A DNA stretch of 64,000 nt from Paraphysomonas bandaiensis (taxonomy: Eukaryota > Chrysophyceae). The notes beneath the pieces were generated by a model, which had not been told where the DNA came from, did no database searches, and saw only the letters and a list, made by a program, of their open reading frames with translations. Of the stretch, positions 1-11,335 are shown one piece after another. The stretch is from positions 111,187-175,186 of the forward strand of contig CBFFRP010000425.1 in assembly GCA_965644295.1 (NCBI GenBank), written 5' to 3'. The position numbers and the translations under genes are program-made. Position 1 is the first letter of the stretch. Each line of letters begins with the position of its first letter.

Positions 1-115
1 CATTGTTTGTATTACATAGACATATATTTTCTAACTCTCAAATAAACACCACCACAAAAAACAAATTGGAAATACAATGGATACGGCGGTATGAAATGCC
101 ATAACGCTCCCTTGT

Positions 116-1756
116 CTATGCAACGTTTCCGTATTTTTCCTTCGCCAGACGAGGATATATTTTGGTCATTTTCGTTTTTGTCCACTGAGCTATGTGCGAC
201 AGCTTCACGTCGTCTGCATTAATTGTTTTTCCCCCGCCTCCGGCGACGTGTGCATCCTTATTCACTTTCCGTTTCTGTCTCCCCCTACCGAATGTCGACG
301 TTCTCACACTAGGTAGCGGTTTCTCGGCACTGGTTGCGTTAAGAGATATCGTATGGTCATTAACTGTCTGTCGCGACCTCGGTCGAAATCTCGGGCGCAG
401 CGTATCATATCTGTTTAAAGTTATCAGCATAGAATGGGTGAATCAATACAGCGCTCACTTCTCTCCCATCAATGGGATATCCTTCTCCGCTGTTGTCAGG
501 AAACTGGACGATTTATGATTTGGCATTTTAATCTATATAACAGCATCAGATGTACATACTATATAAGGTAGGCCTTGACCACCTCTATGCAACTCTTATC
601 ACAGGCTCCCCTATACTCTCCCGGACCTGCCCTTCCTGTCTCCGGGCGGGGCTCGGGAAGTCCAACCTGAGACTTAGACTTGAAGGAGGGTGCGAATCGC
701 ATCGGGTGCTGCTCAACTTCCGTCTTGAAAGTTATCTTAGTTCCAACGTCGGGGTTAATGAAATCCACACCGTAATTGTAACCCTCATCCCCTTTAGTGC
801 GGGGGTCTACTTGTCTCTTGAGGTCCAGGTTAGCCCGGCTTGTTTCCCATGAAGATGCGCGGTCGAAATCATGGCTGAGTAAAAGACCCGTAGTCTTTAG
901 ATATCGTGGACTGCGGTCTTCAAACCGCTTAGCTCCACCAAATTTAACAGTACCAGAGGTAGAGGGCCGTAAGGGGGAAGTTTCCCTGAAGTAATACGAG
1001 GGCGACGGACACGGTGTCCCCTCAGGTACAACCTCTAGGCTCAACCGGCCGATTTCAATACTGTTAAACTTCAAAGCAGGCTGACTTATTCCATGTCTAC
1101 CTCTGCATTACAAAAAACACCGATTATTATAAAACAGGTCAGAGTAGAATGCATACTTCTCCCACGCAGTGATATCATAGTCTCCAGGACCCATCTCAGT
1201 AGTTATTTGATTCAGAGGTTTTCTCTGGCTTCTAGAGGCAGACCATTTCCCTCCGGGTACCCTCCCCTCCTTCACCTGTTTCCACAATAATCCCTCCTCC
1301 TTGTCTACTCTACCCACACCTATTCGACCAGATGATGTGCTTTTCAATTTATCAGCGCGCTTGTAGATAGCAGCAGCGTCGTTGAAAATATATTCATATG
1401 TATTATCGGGACGCTCCTTTATATATGTTTTCATTGGACTCATAACATTCGTATCACTACATGTAACATATTCGCCTGAAGATATACACCAACACACCAC
1501 ATTCAGTATACACATCAACCGCTCTGTGTGAGTTACCTGTTTTATTCTTTTTAGGAGGATCGACGATCTCATTAGTGTGATATATTTCACGTGAACGGAA
1601 TCGATCTCTTCCGAATTGAGAACTAAAGTCATAATGGTGACGAGATGGTGCATCTCCAGTGTATGCAATGGGCTTATCTTCTAATGAATCGTGCACTCGT
1701 TCAGATGTGTTCTTGTAGAAGAAACGGCCATTCATAAGGTCGAGCTTCTTAGGCAT
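116..1756 (-). CDS. STPG-like (PG-rich sperm-tail type) protein, 5 exons
   Basis: Five exons (1756-1537, 1475-1157, 1102-583, 532-459, 410-116) joined by GT-AG introns of 48-61 bp give a 475-residue protein; phases match at all four junctions. The product is basic and low in hydrophobic residues, with no membrane segment. It carries Pro-Gly turns such as MGPGDYD and AGPGEYRG and the phrase SPRYLKTTG, the kind of short spaced motif seen in sperm-tail PG-rich (STPG/ODF3) proteins of the axoneme. Family placement is inferred from those motifs only, not from a full domain match. It is head-to-head with the giant repeat protein to its right, with 650 bp between the two starts. The neighbourhood contains other axonemal genes, which fits. 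The start ATG at 1756 opens the first frame and nothing upstream extends it. Confidence 0.6.
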
Positions 1757-2406
1757 TGTATACGTGTCTTACAGGTGCAATATCATAACAGGCTTATGTA
1801 TGTATGTATATAGTAAATAGGAGTGATGGTGCCCTGCTTCTTAAGGGCGCTGTGTATGTGTATGTATCATATGAACTGTACGTGTACCTGTGTACGTGTA
1901 TAGATACAGAGGGGCATGAAGGGTACACGTCCACCCCTATATGCTGTACGTTACAATATACCCCTCTATACACTACTGTATACCCTCTGTATAAGGGTAT
2001 AACTGCTGATATAAGATGTGTAGTACACCTATCGGCAGTCAGCAAAACTCCTCTCTATTACTGAGATACAACTACGGCTGGAATACTGATAGTTATTGCC
2101 TCAATAATAGAGGCATCTTTGAACAAAAATATACAAGGATGCCGATAGATGTACAGCTAGCTCTATGTGTGTATGTGTGTGTATGTATGTGTATGTATGT
2201 ATAGGGATGCGTGTATATAACTGTTAATATAACATCAGAGTGAAGTTGGTTTAGTTATACTCTCAGACACACCATCGGCACTTAATTGACAATTCCACCA
2301 TAAGAGAGAGATGGACATGATCATGCGTCATGTTATGAGCGTGTTTTACATGCGTTATATTGGCATATGTATATCTGTGTGCGAGTAGTGGCATCCTGAT
2401 CGTATT
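1757..2406. promoter_or_regulatory. Divergent promoter gap with TATG-rich tract
   Basis: This 650-bp gap separates two divergent starts. It is rich in TGTATG/TATGTA words (strongest at about 2165-2205). It also holds a 50-bp segment (2094-2150) containing TGCCTC-AATAATA-GAGGCA, which recurs at 10955-11015 upstream of the permease gene. No coding sequence is convincing here. Confidence 0.55.
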
Positions 2407-5400
2407 ATGCCCACTAGAAAACAAAAGAAGAAGAATAAGAAGAAGAATTTATCCACGGACACATCTAAACAAGATATCTATGACATAGACGTGATAGATG
2501 AAGACGAAGAGCTCACCAACAATAGAATTTCTAATGGAAATGATGTAAATCGTGAAGAGTCTGCTCCATCTATGGAGGAGGCAGATGATGTTCCAGTTCA
2601 TGTTGAAAGTAGATCGTCTAAATCTGGTCGTGAAGAGTCTGCTCCATCTGTGGAAGAGGCAGACGATGTTCCAGTTCATGTTGAAAGTAGATCGTCTAAA
2701 TCTGGTCGTGAAGAGTCTGCTCCATCTGTGGAGGAGGCAGATGATGTTCCAGTTCATGTTGAAAGTAAATCGTCTAAAGCATCTCGTGGTCAGAAATCTG
2801 GTCGTGAAGAGTCTGCTCCATCTGTGGAGGAGGCAGATGATGTTCCAGTTCATGTTGAAAGTAAATCGTCTAAAGCATCTCGTGGTCAGAGATCTGGTCG
2901 TGAAGAGTCTGCTCCATCTGTGGAGGAGGCAGATGATGTTCCAGTTCATGTTGAAAGTAAATCGTCTAAAGCATCTCGTGGTCAGAGATCTGGTCGTGAA
3001 GAGTCTGCTCCATCTGTGGAGGAGGCAGATGATGTTCCAGTTCATGTTGAAAGTAAATCGTCTAAAGCATCTCGTGGTCAGAGATCTGGTCGTGAAGAGT
3101 CTGCTCCATCTGTGGAGGAGGCAGATGATGTTCCAGCTCATGGAGGCGGTGGATTGACCGAATCTGGTGTTCAGCAAAGTGCTATGGGTGATGAATCTAT
3201 GCCGTCTGAAGATACTAAAGACGGTGGCTTGTCTAATGGCTATACTGGTACTGACGATGGCGGTGGTGCTATCGAAGAGAAATATTCGGACATTGTCGGA
3301 AATAAGTCTACTCGTAGTAGTAGTGACACTGTAGATGGTACGAAGGAAACAGCTGTGGATAATAGAGTGTTTGTGGACTGGATAGGTGACATGGTTGGAC
3401 GGCCAGTGCTGAAAGCAGCCGAAGTGGTGATATGTGAGATGATGCTTCTACATTCACGTAGTGAGGGCGGTTTGTGGCGGTGGGTGATGTCTCAGATAGA
3501 CCGTTTCGATGAGATCAGTAGCTCACATTCGGAAGATAAATCGGATGCATCCAAAGCGGTCATGGTGGACATCAACACTGTATTAGATATTTGGGAAATG
3601 GAGACAGGTGTGCCCCTTTCCTCAAGCGCAATATGTGCTCTGCATGTGCGTTGTGGTTCCCTTATGGTGAGTGCTCTGCGAGAGGTATCTGCCTTAAGTC
3701 ATCCCCCACCTCCGGGGGAGATGACTCCTGCCGCTCTTCCCAGCGAACGTCCTGCCCTTCTCAAAAAGATTCTTGGCAGGTTCTGTGCAAAGAAAATTCA
3801 AGAACATTTGACTAGCTCTGGACAGGATGCGGTTCTTGATAAGCGCCTCTTATGGGGCCTTGTTGAAGAACAGGAATCTTTACTATCTCTCTGGTTGGTA
3901 CAAATGTCTCGTATCAGTCCCTACATTGCTGATTTGGGCGCTGATGCCAGCCTCCCGATTGACCAAGAGCTATTGAAAGGACTTGCTATGCGATTGGGTA
4001 TGCCAGCTCTGAGCAAGGAGCTCTTACTGGCATTCTCAAATTGGGCTCTTCGTGGTGTAGGAACAGAGATTCGGTTTAACTCTGATGGCACTGAGAGACC
4101 TCCCTTAGTACAACTACAGTTGGCTTGCGCGGCGAGATGCAAAGAAGGTGAAGTGAAGACAGTACAAGAACAAATGAATATGCTGGTGTGTCCATACTCA
4201 GGACATAATGCCGATGGAATTCCATCACGGTCTCTGCTCTCACTTTTTTCGAGTGATTCTACTGGTGCTATGGCGGATGTGCCACTCCATATCTTGTGCA
4301 AACATTTGAGACAGGAGAAAAGCGACCTCACAGACAGATTTATAGGCACTTGCATTATGATGTGGACGGGACTGCAGTGGGATGTGGAGGATGGTGAAGG
4401 TGAGCTGAAAAAGGGGATAAACCTCTTGCGGTGTGGAATGGCGTCTACTAATGCGTCGGACTCGTCTATTCTCGTACAACGGAACACAGTAATGCAATTC
4501 TTATTTCCCTTCGGCGTCTCAATACGCGGTGTATCCGTACTTGGCAAAGGGTACTACAGTAGAAAACTCCAGCCTATCGATTCGACGGAGAAGCTGCACT
4601 CATTTCTTGCGAATAAATTCTTCATGAAATTTCGCAAGACGTATTGCAGTGGCGAGGATGGTCGTAAACGAAAGATACCATCAGATGTGCGTATATACGC
4701 GTCTGACAGTGCGGGGGGGAGGGGGGAGGAGATTTTACCTTCCAAGAAGACTATTGTTGCAGACGTATGCGGCGAGGACGACATAATTTTTATAGAGTCT
4801 GCATATGTGTCCGATTTTCATGGAAAACACTTGTCTACTATGGAGCCTGAAACAGAACATCCACCTAGTACAGGTGTTAAGAAAATTGCTGACACGCTTA
4901 CCAAACCATCAGTGGTGACGATCAAACCTGCCAAACGCTTTGACAGAGAGTATGACACTGCCCACATGTGGAGTGTACCAATTGTTTGTCGATATCTCCG
5001 TGAAGTTGTTGAGTTATCGCAGTATGAAGAGAATTTCCTGCGGTATGAGATCAACGGATACGCTTTCTTGTGTTTGGATGAGCCGTCAGTGGTTAAATGC
5101 TGCGGAACTAAGAACACGATCCATGCTGCAAAGATAGCACTACATGCCGGGAACCTCAGAACTTGCGTGTTGAGGACAGCTCTGGACTTCCTTCCGTCAT
5201 CACTGGAGGAATGGCATCCAGTCCATGTCGCCGCCGTTGTGGACAGTGACTTTCATGCACCTGAGGCTGCCATTCAGATACTTCGCCATCAAATGGGTGG
5301 GGAGAAGATTGTGTCTCTAGGCCTCGAAAACATTCCTGGGGCTGTTCAAAAGTTTAAGTGTCGGTCAAGTGAAATTAAGCGATGTACTGATGGGTTACTT

Positions 5401-8400
5401 GAACTTCTTTCGACATACCATAAGATGATTAAGGTTAAATCAAAAGAGCAAATTACTGAGCATGTTGTACCTCCAGGGAAAAAGAGTTCCAATGCCAAAA
5501 AAGAAACCGCGATGGCGAGGAGAAAGAAAAAGATTGAAAATGAGATGAAGCAACGGCGAATTGAGGCGAAGGATACCCCACCTTACGGGATTATTGAGGC
5601 CAAAGCAGGACAATCTATGGAAAGCAAAGATGTAATGCAGCCGACTGTACGCGGAACAGATGAAGAATCGATAGAACATAACAGTAGTGAATGCACGGAA
5701 GAAAACGGCGGGGACGAAGGCGAATCACACGTGAGTTCTGAGGCGAGTACTGCGTTGACCTCTCCTATGCTGGCAAGAGATACGAGTGACAATTTTGTCG
5801 ATGAGAAAGACCCTGAAAATGAATGTTTTGGTCATTGTCTTGCCACTCCAGAGAGTGTATTAGCGGCAAACACTGAAGGTGTCAAGAAATCCTTTGAGAA
5901 TACTATTCATAAACAACCGATAGAAAAGACACAACAACCCTCTGAAACCCGAGAAATGGATCGTCAATCTCGTCCTAGAGGGAAGAAGGTTAATAAATCA
6001 CGTCCAACTGCACGAAATGAATCGACGACGACAAATTCTGAACAGCATGATCTTATTCTTGAGCAGATCAAGGCACTTCAGAATGTTGTCGAAACGCATT
6101 CATCTGTGGTTAATACGTTGAGGAAAGAGAATGAGAAGCTTCGCAAGGAAAAGCGCCGTGCTGAACTAAAGGCGAGACATCAGCAGGAAAATAAAACTAA
6201 CGAGAATAATATTAGAGAATTGATAGAACAGAGAGATACCGCCGTGAGAACACTCGCAACAGTAGCTCAACATTATGTGGAAAATGTCAATGGTGACAGC
6301 GCTATTGTAGATGATACTGTTGAAGGGAGTCCCAATGGAGAGAGTGTAATAGTATCACAACCAGACTATGCTGTTCCTGTTCCTATGCGCAATAACCATG
6401 AAGAGCCTTCGGTTACTCGGACTTCTGGTTTACATGACTCCCTTTCGGAAAAATCAGTTACAGGAAGGAACACAAGGCGTAATATTGCGGAAGAAATAAA
6501 TGTCCCACACGCAGACCATTCTGCACCTGAGACTAGGCGCAATGACCACGAGAAGTTATCTATCAGTCATACATATAAAACACAGCACTCGCCCGTGGCT
6601 AATTCAGTTTCTGAAGGAACTATGCGCCGCACAGAAGGCAACGAGGCGGTATCGCAACTAGACTATGCTGTTCCTGAGTCTAAGCATCGTGATGTCGCAC
6701 AGTTTATTAGTGGTACTTCTTCTCGAACTTCTAACATGCATCGTTCTCCTATGTTAAAGTTAGTGGATTCCACCAAGGATCAGAGCATCACTGAGTTGAT
6801 ATTGGATGATTGTACTGCTGAGTGTAGCTTATGGCAGAAAATTTTAGAGGTGTATCGATACGAGAAAGAGCCGCTGGATATTGGAAAATTCGAAGATGGC
6901 GGCGCCGTGTTTAGACGTATTGCCATAGCATGGATGAGGCTTGGGAAAATAATGTTCGATGATGCCACTGGGCTCAGTGCAGGTGGTTATGGGCATAGTA
7001 TAGCTTATGTACAATATTTACTGATACTATGTACAGATTTGTCCTCAGCTGTTGAACCTGAAGTTATGGCAGGGGTGCTTCGCACCATTCACTCGAGTGT
7101 TGATAAGATAAGGGGAAATGCATCGCGTACAGTTCACAGCAGTCTTCCTGTATTTGCCCTTTATGCTGGACTTGTCTTCACACTGGTATTGGCGCATAAA
7201 ATTCTTAGAAAGTTTTCATCGAGAAACGATCACGTCAACTTGACGGTACGCTATGCGTGCACTATATTACTTATGAATAAACTTGAAATCTCTACAGCAA
7301 CTTCTGCGCAGCCTCCGCAGTGGTGATGCTTTTCCCATGTCAGAAGTATCTCGAGAAGATTTAAAGCTTTTTCTTGAGGAATGTTTTCTTATGGACTGTG
7401 AGAAGTGGCACCTAGTAAGTATACACGTGATATTTTATTTACACTCTAAATATATTGTGTAAGGTTAATTCCATTTGCTTGAAGTTTGAAGCCGACAGAA
7501 ATGGCTATCTCAGCTTGTCCAGGGTTATCAGTTCCTTTGAGAATCTTAATTGTCTTCATATCCCACTGAAAAGTCATAGAGATGGTCAATTGGGAGTCGT
7601 GTTTGTTGTTTGTGTTGCAACAGCACAGATATTGTCATTCAAAATGCGCTTCAGTGATATCGTAAAGAAAATTATTGTTGATTATAGAAAAGTATGCCCG
7701 TCGTTTTCCGCTTACCTAGTCGACAGTCGAAATGAAGAATACTTCAAATCTTGTACTTGCGATGCCAAGTACGCCTCAGAGTCCGCTATTATCGCCGATT
7801 TTCTGTACGTGATGTTGTGCAATTATTTCGGTTATGATGCAGACAGTTTTTCTGGAATTGGTCTGGGAACTTCCACATTTTCAAAGAAACCGGTTGCGAA
7901 GAATAATTACTTTGACGAGGAGATCTCTGTGAATAAAACAACTGTTAGCACTCCACTCACGTCCAACCCACCATATGTATCATTCATTGTATCTAACATT
8001 AGGCCTGTATGCAGTGCAGTGGCTAGAGCATTTTTTCTATACGACTACACTTCTGAGAGACGGCGGCAATGTGTATTTGATAGTCTTCTCACTCTTATTG
8101 TTACGTTTGTCGACTTTTGGTCGAAAAGCCTGCTTGATTGTACAGATTCATCTCGCGAGATGTCAAGAAAGTTTAACCGAATTCTCTCTGATCTAGACGA
8201 AAGACTATGTACTCTGATAGGGACAGAGAATGCATCCAGTATTAGAGAAAGGTCTCACGACTTAAACGCAAAAGGAATGGAAAATTTGGTGTCCGAACTA
8301 ATTGGAATTCCTCTTCCTGAAGGTCATTGTGGAGGCTCCTTGCTATCTTCTGTTGTGGAAGTATCATCTTTGTTTCCGAGCCGTGGCCTTATACAGACTA

Positions 8401-9116
8401 CCATGTCTGATCGAGGTGCCACCATAGGCAGTGGTAATCATGCGCAGTGGTTGAGTGGTGACCAATCGTTCCCGCAGCCTCAAAGGCTTGACACTCGGTC
8501 TTCGCAACGAATGGCGAGAACTAGCTCCGTAGCTCCGACCGCACCTTCTTCGCCCTCTAAAAACGCCCGTCCTCATCCAGGAGCATTGGTGGACAGGACT
8601 TCTCAGCTGCTACATTCCCATAGGTTGGAGCAAGTGTCTCTCTATCTTCATGCACTGAACGAAAAGTCCCGCATCCGCAAGACCATTCTCAAAGCATTGC
8701 TGGCGCTAATGCGAGAGTGCAAATCTTACGTACGTCGCAGAGACAAAGGTGGCGATGGAGAATCTTTGAGGGGCAGAACCTTTATGAATTTTCATTCTCG
8801 CCGTGAGGAGATTCTCGCAGATGTGCGTGTTCAGCAGAGAGTACTTTTGGACGACATGCAGAGGCAGTCGGGAACGCAAATGGAATTGGTAATCTAGTAT
8901 CTTGTTTTGCTTCAATTGATTTCATCATGAATTACATCGTAGGTCGTCAATCACGTCAAAAAGTTGTCAGCTGCGTTAAAGGCCAGCGAAGTAAGCGACC
9001 CCGATGGGTCTCTATCAAAAGCAATTCATGAGACTGAAGAAATGGAGAACAGTATTTTACAATCAAACGATGATGCTCTTCTGCTTATTGATAGCATCAA
9101 ACGATTGATGCAGTAG
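2407..9116 (+). CDS. Giant protein: tandem repeats, SAM domain, coiled coil, EF-hand-like segment
   Basis: Four exons (2407-7245, 7298-7414, 7464-8888, 8943-9116) give about 2184 residues; the introns are 49-54 bp and all phase 0. After a Lys-rich start (MPTRKQKKKNKKKN) come seven in-frame acidic/Ser repeats (residues about 49-242). Residues about 853-917 (WSVPIVCRYLREVVELSQYE...) fit a sterile alpha motif, usually a protein-protein interaction module. Residues about 1213-1290 are a heptad coiled coil. Around residue 1655 CLKFEADRNGYLSLSRVI resembles an EF-hand loop, but positions 1 and 12 are not canonical, so calcium binding is doubtful. No signal peptide or clear membrane segment except a short hydrophobic stretch near 1590. 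I do not recognise the family; a scaffold role is inference. The long first frame alone would stop at 7326, but splicing at 7245 recovers a better continuation. Confidence 0.75.
2548..3134 (+). repeat. In-frame tandem repeat array within the giant gene
   Basis: Seven copies of a unit beginning REESAPSVEEADDVPVHV. The first two copies are 26 codons (78 bp), the next four 32 codons (96 bp, adding KASRGQ), and the last is partial. The copies are nearly identical at DNA level, which implies recent expansion or ongoing homogenisation. Because every unit is a multiple of three, long open frames also appear on the other strand and in another forward frame; these are by-products. Confidence 0.95.
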
Positions 9117-9445
9117 CACCAAGTTATTTTTGTTTTCTGTAAATACATACTTGTTTCAGACTAAGTGCAATACTAATTGCTCGTAGAAATAATAAACTAT
9201 TGGTAGTATGAATGCTTAAATATTTGTGGTACCTCTTCCTAAGTTATATTGTCACCGGCTAACAGTAATATAGTTGAACGTATTGCGTATTGCAGATACT
9301 GTACAAGATAGTACTATAGATACATAGGTATACGTCAGGGTTAGGGAACAATATATTGCAATTTTATTGTTAGTTTTGGTTGTGTCAATGCCATTACAGC
9401 TTAATAGTACAATGCTTACTTGAACTGTGGATCTGTAGCGGATTA

Positions 9446-9562
9446 CTATATCTTTCCAGCAGCAAGTATGATATCCTTAGGATTGTACGCTACAGAATAC
9501 AGAACATCACGAAACTGCACTCCTTCAACGCTATCAATCAGATGATGTGAATTATTAATATA
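9446..9562 (-). pseudogene. Possible C-terminal exon remnant (WD40-like)
   Basis: The minus strand encodes about 38 residues ending in a stop, including VQFRDVLYSVAYNPKDIILA, which reads like the last blade of a WD40 propeller. No partner exon with the same character is found upstream on that strand. A remnant or a last exon of an unmodelled gene are both possible; chance is not excluded. Confidence 0.2.
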
Positions 9563-10382
9563 TCAATTCTTATTTAAGAGTAGATATGTACTGCGCATGA
9601 CTCAAACTGAAACTGGAATATTAAATTGTTTTACTGTCCGGAAAATATACACAGGTAGTTCTTCTTTCTTCTTTTATATTCTTGTGACTGTGATTATAAG
9701 TGGACATCGCTTTTCTGTTGAAGAAAAGAAGAAGATCACAGAAGATGTTCCTACATTTGAAATATGCAGTGACCTTTTTCCGTGATAAATATAAGAACTG
9801 CTATGTTTAGACATGAAAACGCAAGCAAGTAAGGGGTGAATACTTCAAGAAGGCAAGAGGCAGGCCATAATCATAGGACAACTTAGGATTTTTCAAGTTT
9901 GAAGCTCACAATTACTCCAAGACTCCCCCTGAATTGAAAGCCACTTTTAAATCATGCTGCCAAGAGACGAAGACCCTCAGAAAGCAGACACACAGAAATG
10001 GGAAGGGTATGGGGGACGCTTATGCTTAAGCTCTCCGTAATGTGTTTTTATGAATCTACCATTTCTTGCCTTTCTGACAACACACTCCGCTCTCCAGAAA
10101 CGGTGGATCATTTGGCGTTTGTATCCTGTGATTGTCATCCCAGTCAGGTTGCAGTTCTGATGCAGCCACACTTCATTCAACTGTATTGGGTAGAACTCCA
10201 TCACTTGCTTGTCTTACCATGTCTGAACATCGCAGTTATTCTTTTCATCTTCTGCAATCTTCTTCTTTTCTTCAGCAGGAAAGCAATGTCCACTATAATC
10301 TCTTTACCTTCCCAGAGATCTCCTTGCAACACCGCGGTGTCCACTCCTGTCCACGCATCATACATACATACAGCAGTGTAGT

Positions 10383-10790
10383 GTGTTAAGATTCTAGTGC
10401 TGTTTGATGCACCCACCAATCGTGCAGGATATACCACTAATTTCAACTGCATGGATGTGTTTTCGTTTCCCGGTATTCAGAAGGATACGAGATGTCTATG
10501 GGTCGATGATTCCAGAGTGTCGATATTTCCTGGGGCGAGTGGAGTAGTTGGTGTGTCTGATGTAATTACACTGCGAGCGAATAAGATTCGAGCTAAATGT
10601 AAAGTCCTGAACAATGGTCCTGCTTGCAGTACTTGGCAATTTAGTTCATTGGCCTCTATCAGAGTACATGCTCCGCAAACGCCTATTGTTCCCGCTCTAT
10701 CGATTATATCACCTTCTCAGATTGGACCATGTGACTCACTACCTATAGATATTTCTGGATCCAAGGGATCAGGGGGGCGCCCCTGTGTAT
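10383..10790 (+). pseudogene. Orphan REJ (receptor for egg jelly) module fragment
   Basis: About 135 residues read FDAPTNRAGYTTNFNCMDVF, then a Trp-containing core, then IGPCDSLPIDISGSKGSGGRP. The spaced features (TNRAG, F-x-C, a second Cys cluster, GPCDSL, GSGGR) match the internal repeats of REJ/polycystin-type extracellular proteins. The fragment has no start, no signal peptide and no continuing repeats, and stops closely bound it on both sides in the same frame. I therefore read it as a transposed or eroded piece of a larger REJ gene elsewhere in the genome. Confidence 0.55.
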
Positions 10791-11335
10791 GCTCTGATCA
10801 GTGTACAGAGTATACCTGCAGCAGCTGTATACATGTATGGTATATCAGTGCTGTATGCAGTGCTGTATGTATGCATCTTATTTTTTCGGAAATACATTGA
10901 AGCAAATATACTCTACAGTACGTACATATAACTACGTATGTAATACACATAATTGTTGTCTCAATATTAGAGGCATCTCTGAACAAAAATACACAAAGAA
11001 TGCCTATACGGTAGGTATCATATATGCGCGCAGATGTGAGCCTTGAGGACATGCATGAGTGCAGTCCCAAGTCCTCCTCTGCTCTTATGGTTCTACTCGA
11101 TCTCATGATATGAGCGAGGTATATTGCATGATATCACTGTTACAGTGCATATATATCCACATATGACCCCGTATGCACCAACACTCCTCCTCTACTCTAT
11201 CATATGATATCATAGGGGGGTGCTACACTGCAGACGGCGTGTCGTGCGGGTCACTGCATGTGCAGTCCTCTGACCTCCACACACGCCATTATCATATAAG
11301 TGCACATAGCGGCATATACATATACGTGCATCAGT

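Larger units (their letters stand above)
9117..11335. other. 2.2-kb gap with two coding-like fragments
   Basis: The gap lies between two same-strand genes. It holds a possible 3' exon fragment on the minus strand (9446-9562), a REJ-module fragment on the plus strand (10383-10790), and a promoter-like part (about 10800-11335) rich in GTATG/TACAT words. The part between 9563 and 10382 has only short open frames without recognisable motifs. Confidence 0.6.

Noticed and set aside
2449-3177. 242-residue minus-strand frame inside the giant gene
   Set aside because: It is the shadow of repeats whose unit length is a multiple of three; the plus strand continues into a SAM domain and coiled coil.
9998-10381. 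127-residue plus-strand frame upstream of the REJ fragment
   Set aside because: Its composition is typical of noncoding sequence and it shows no motif or splice continuity.
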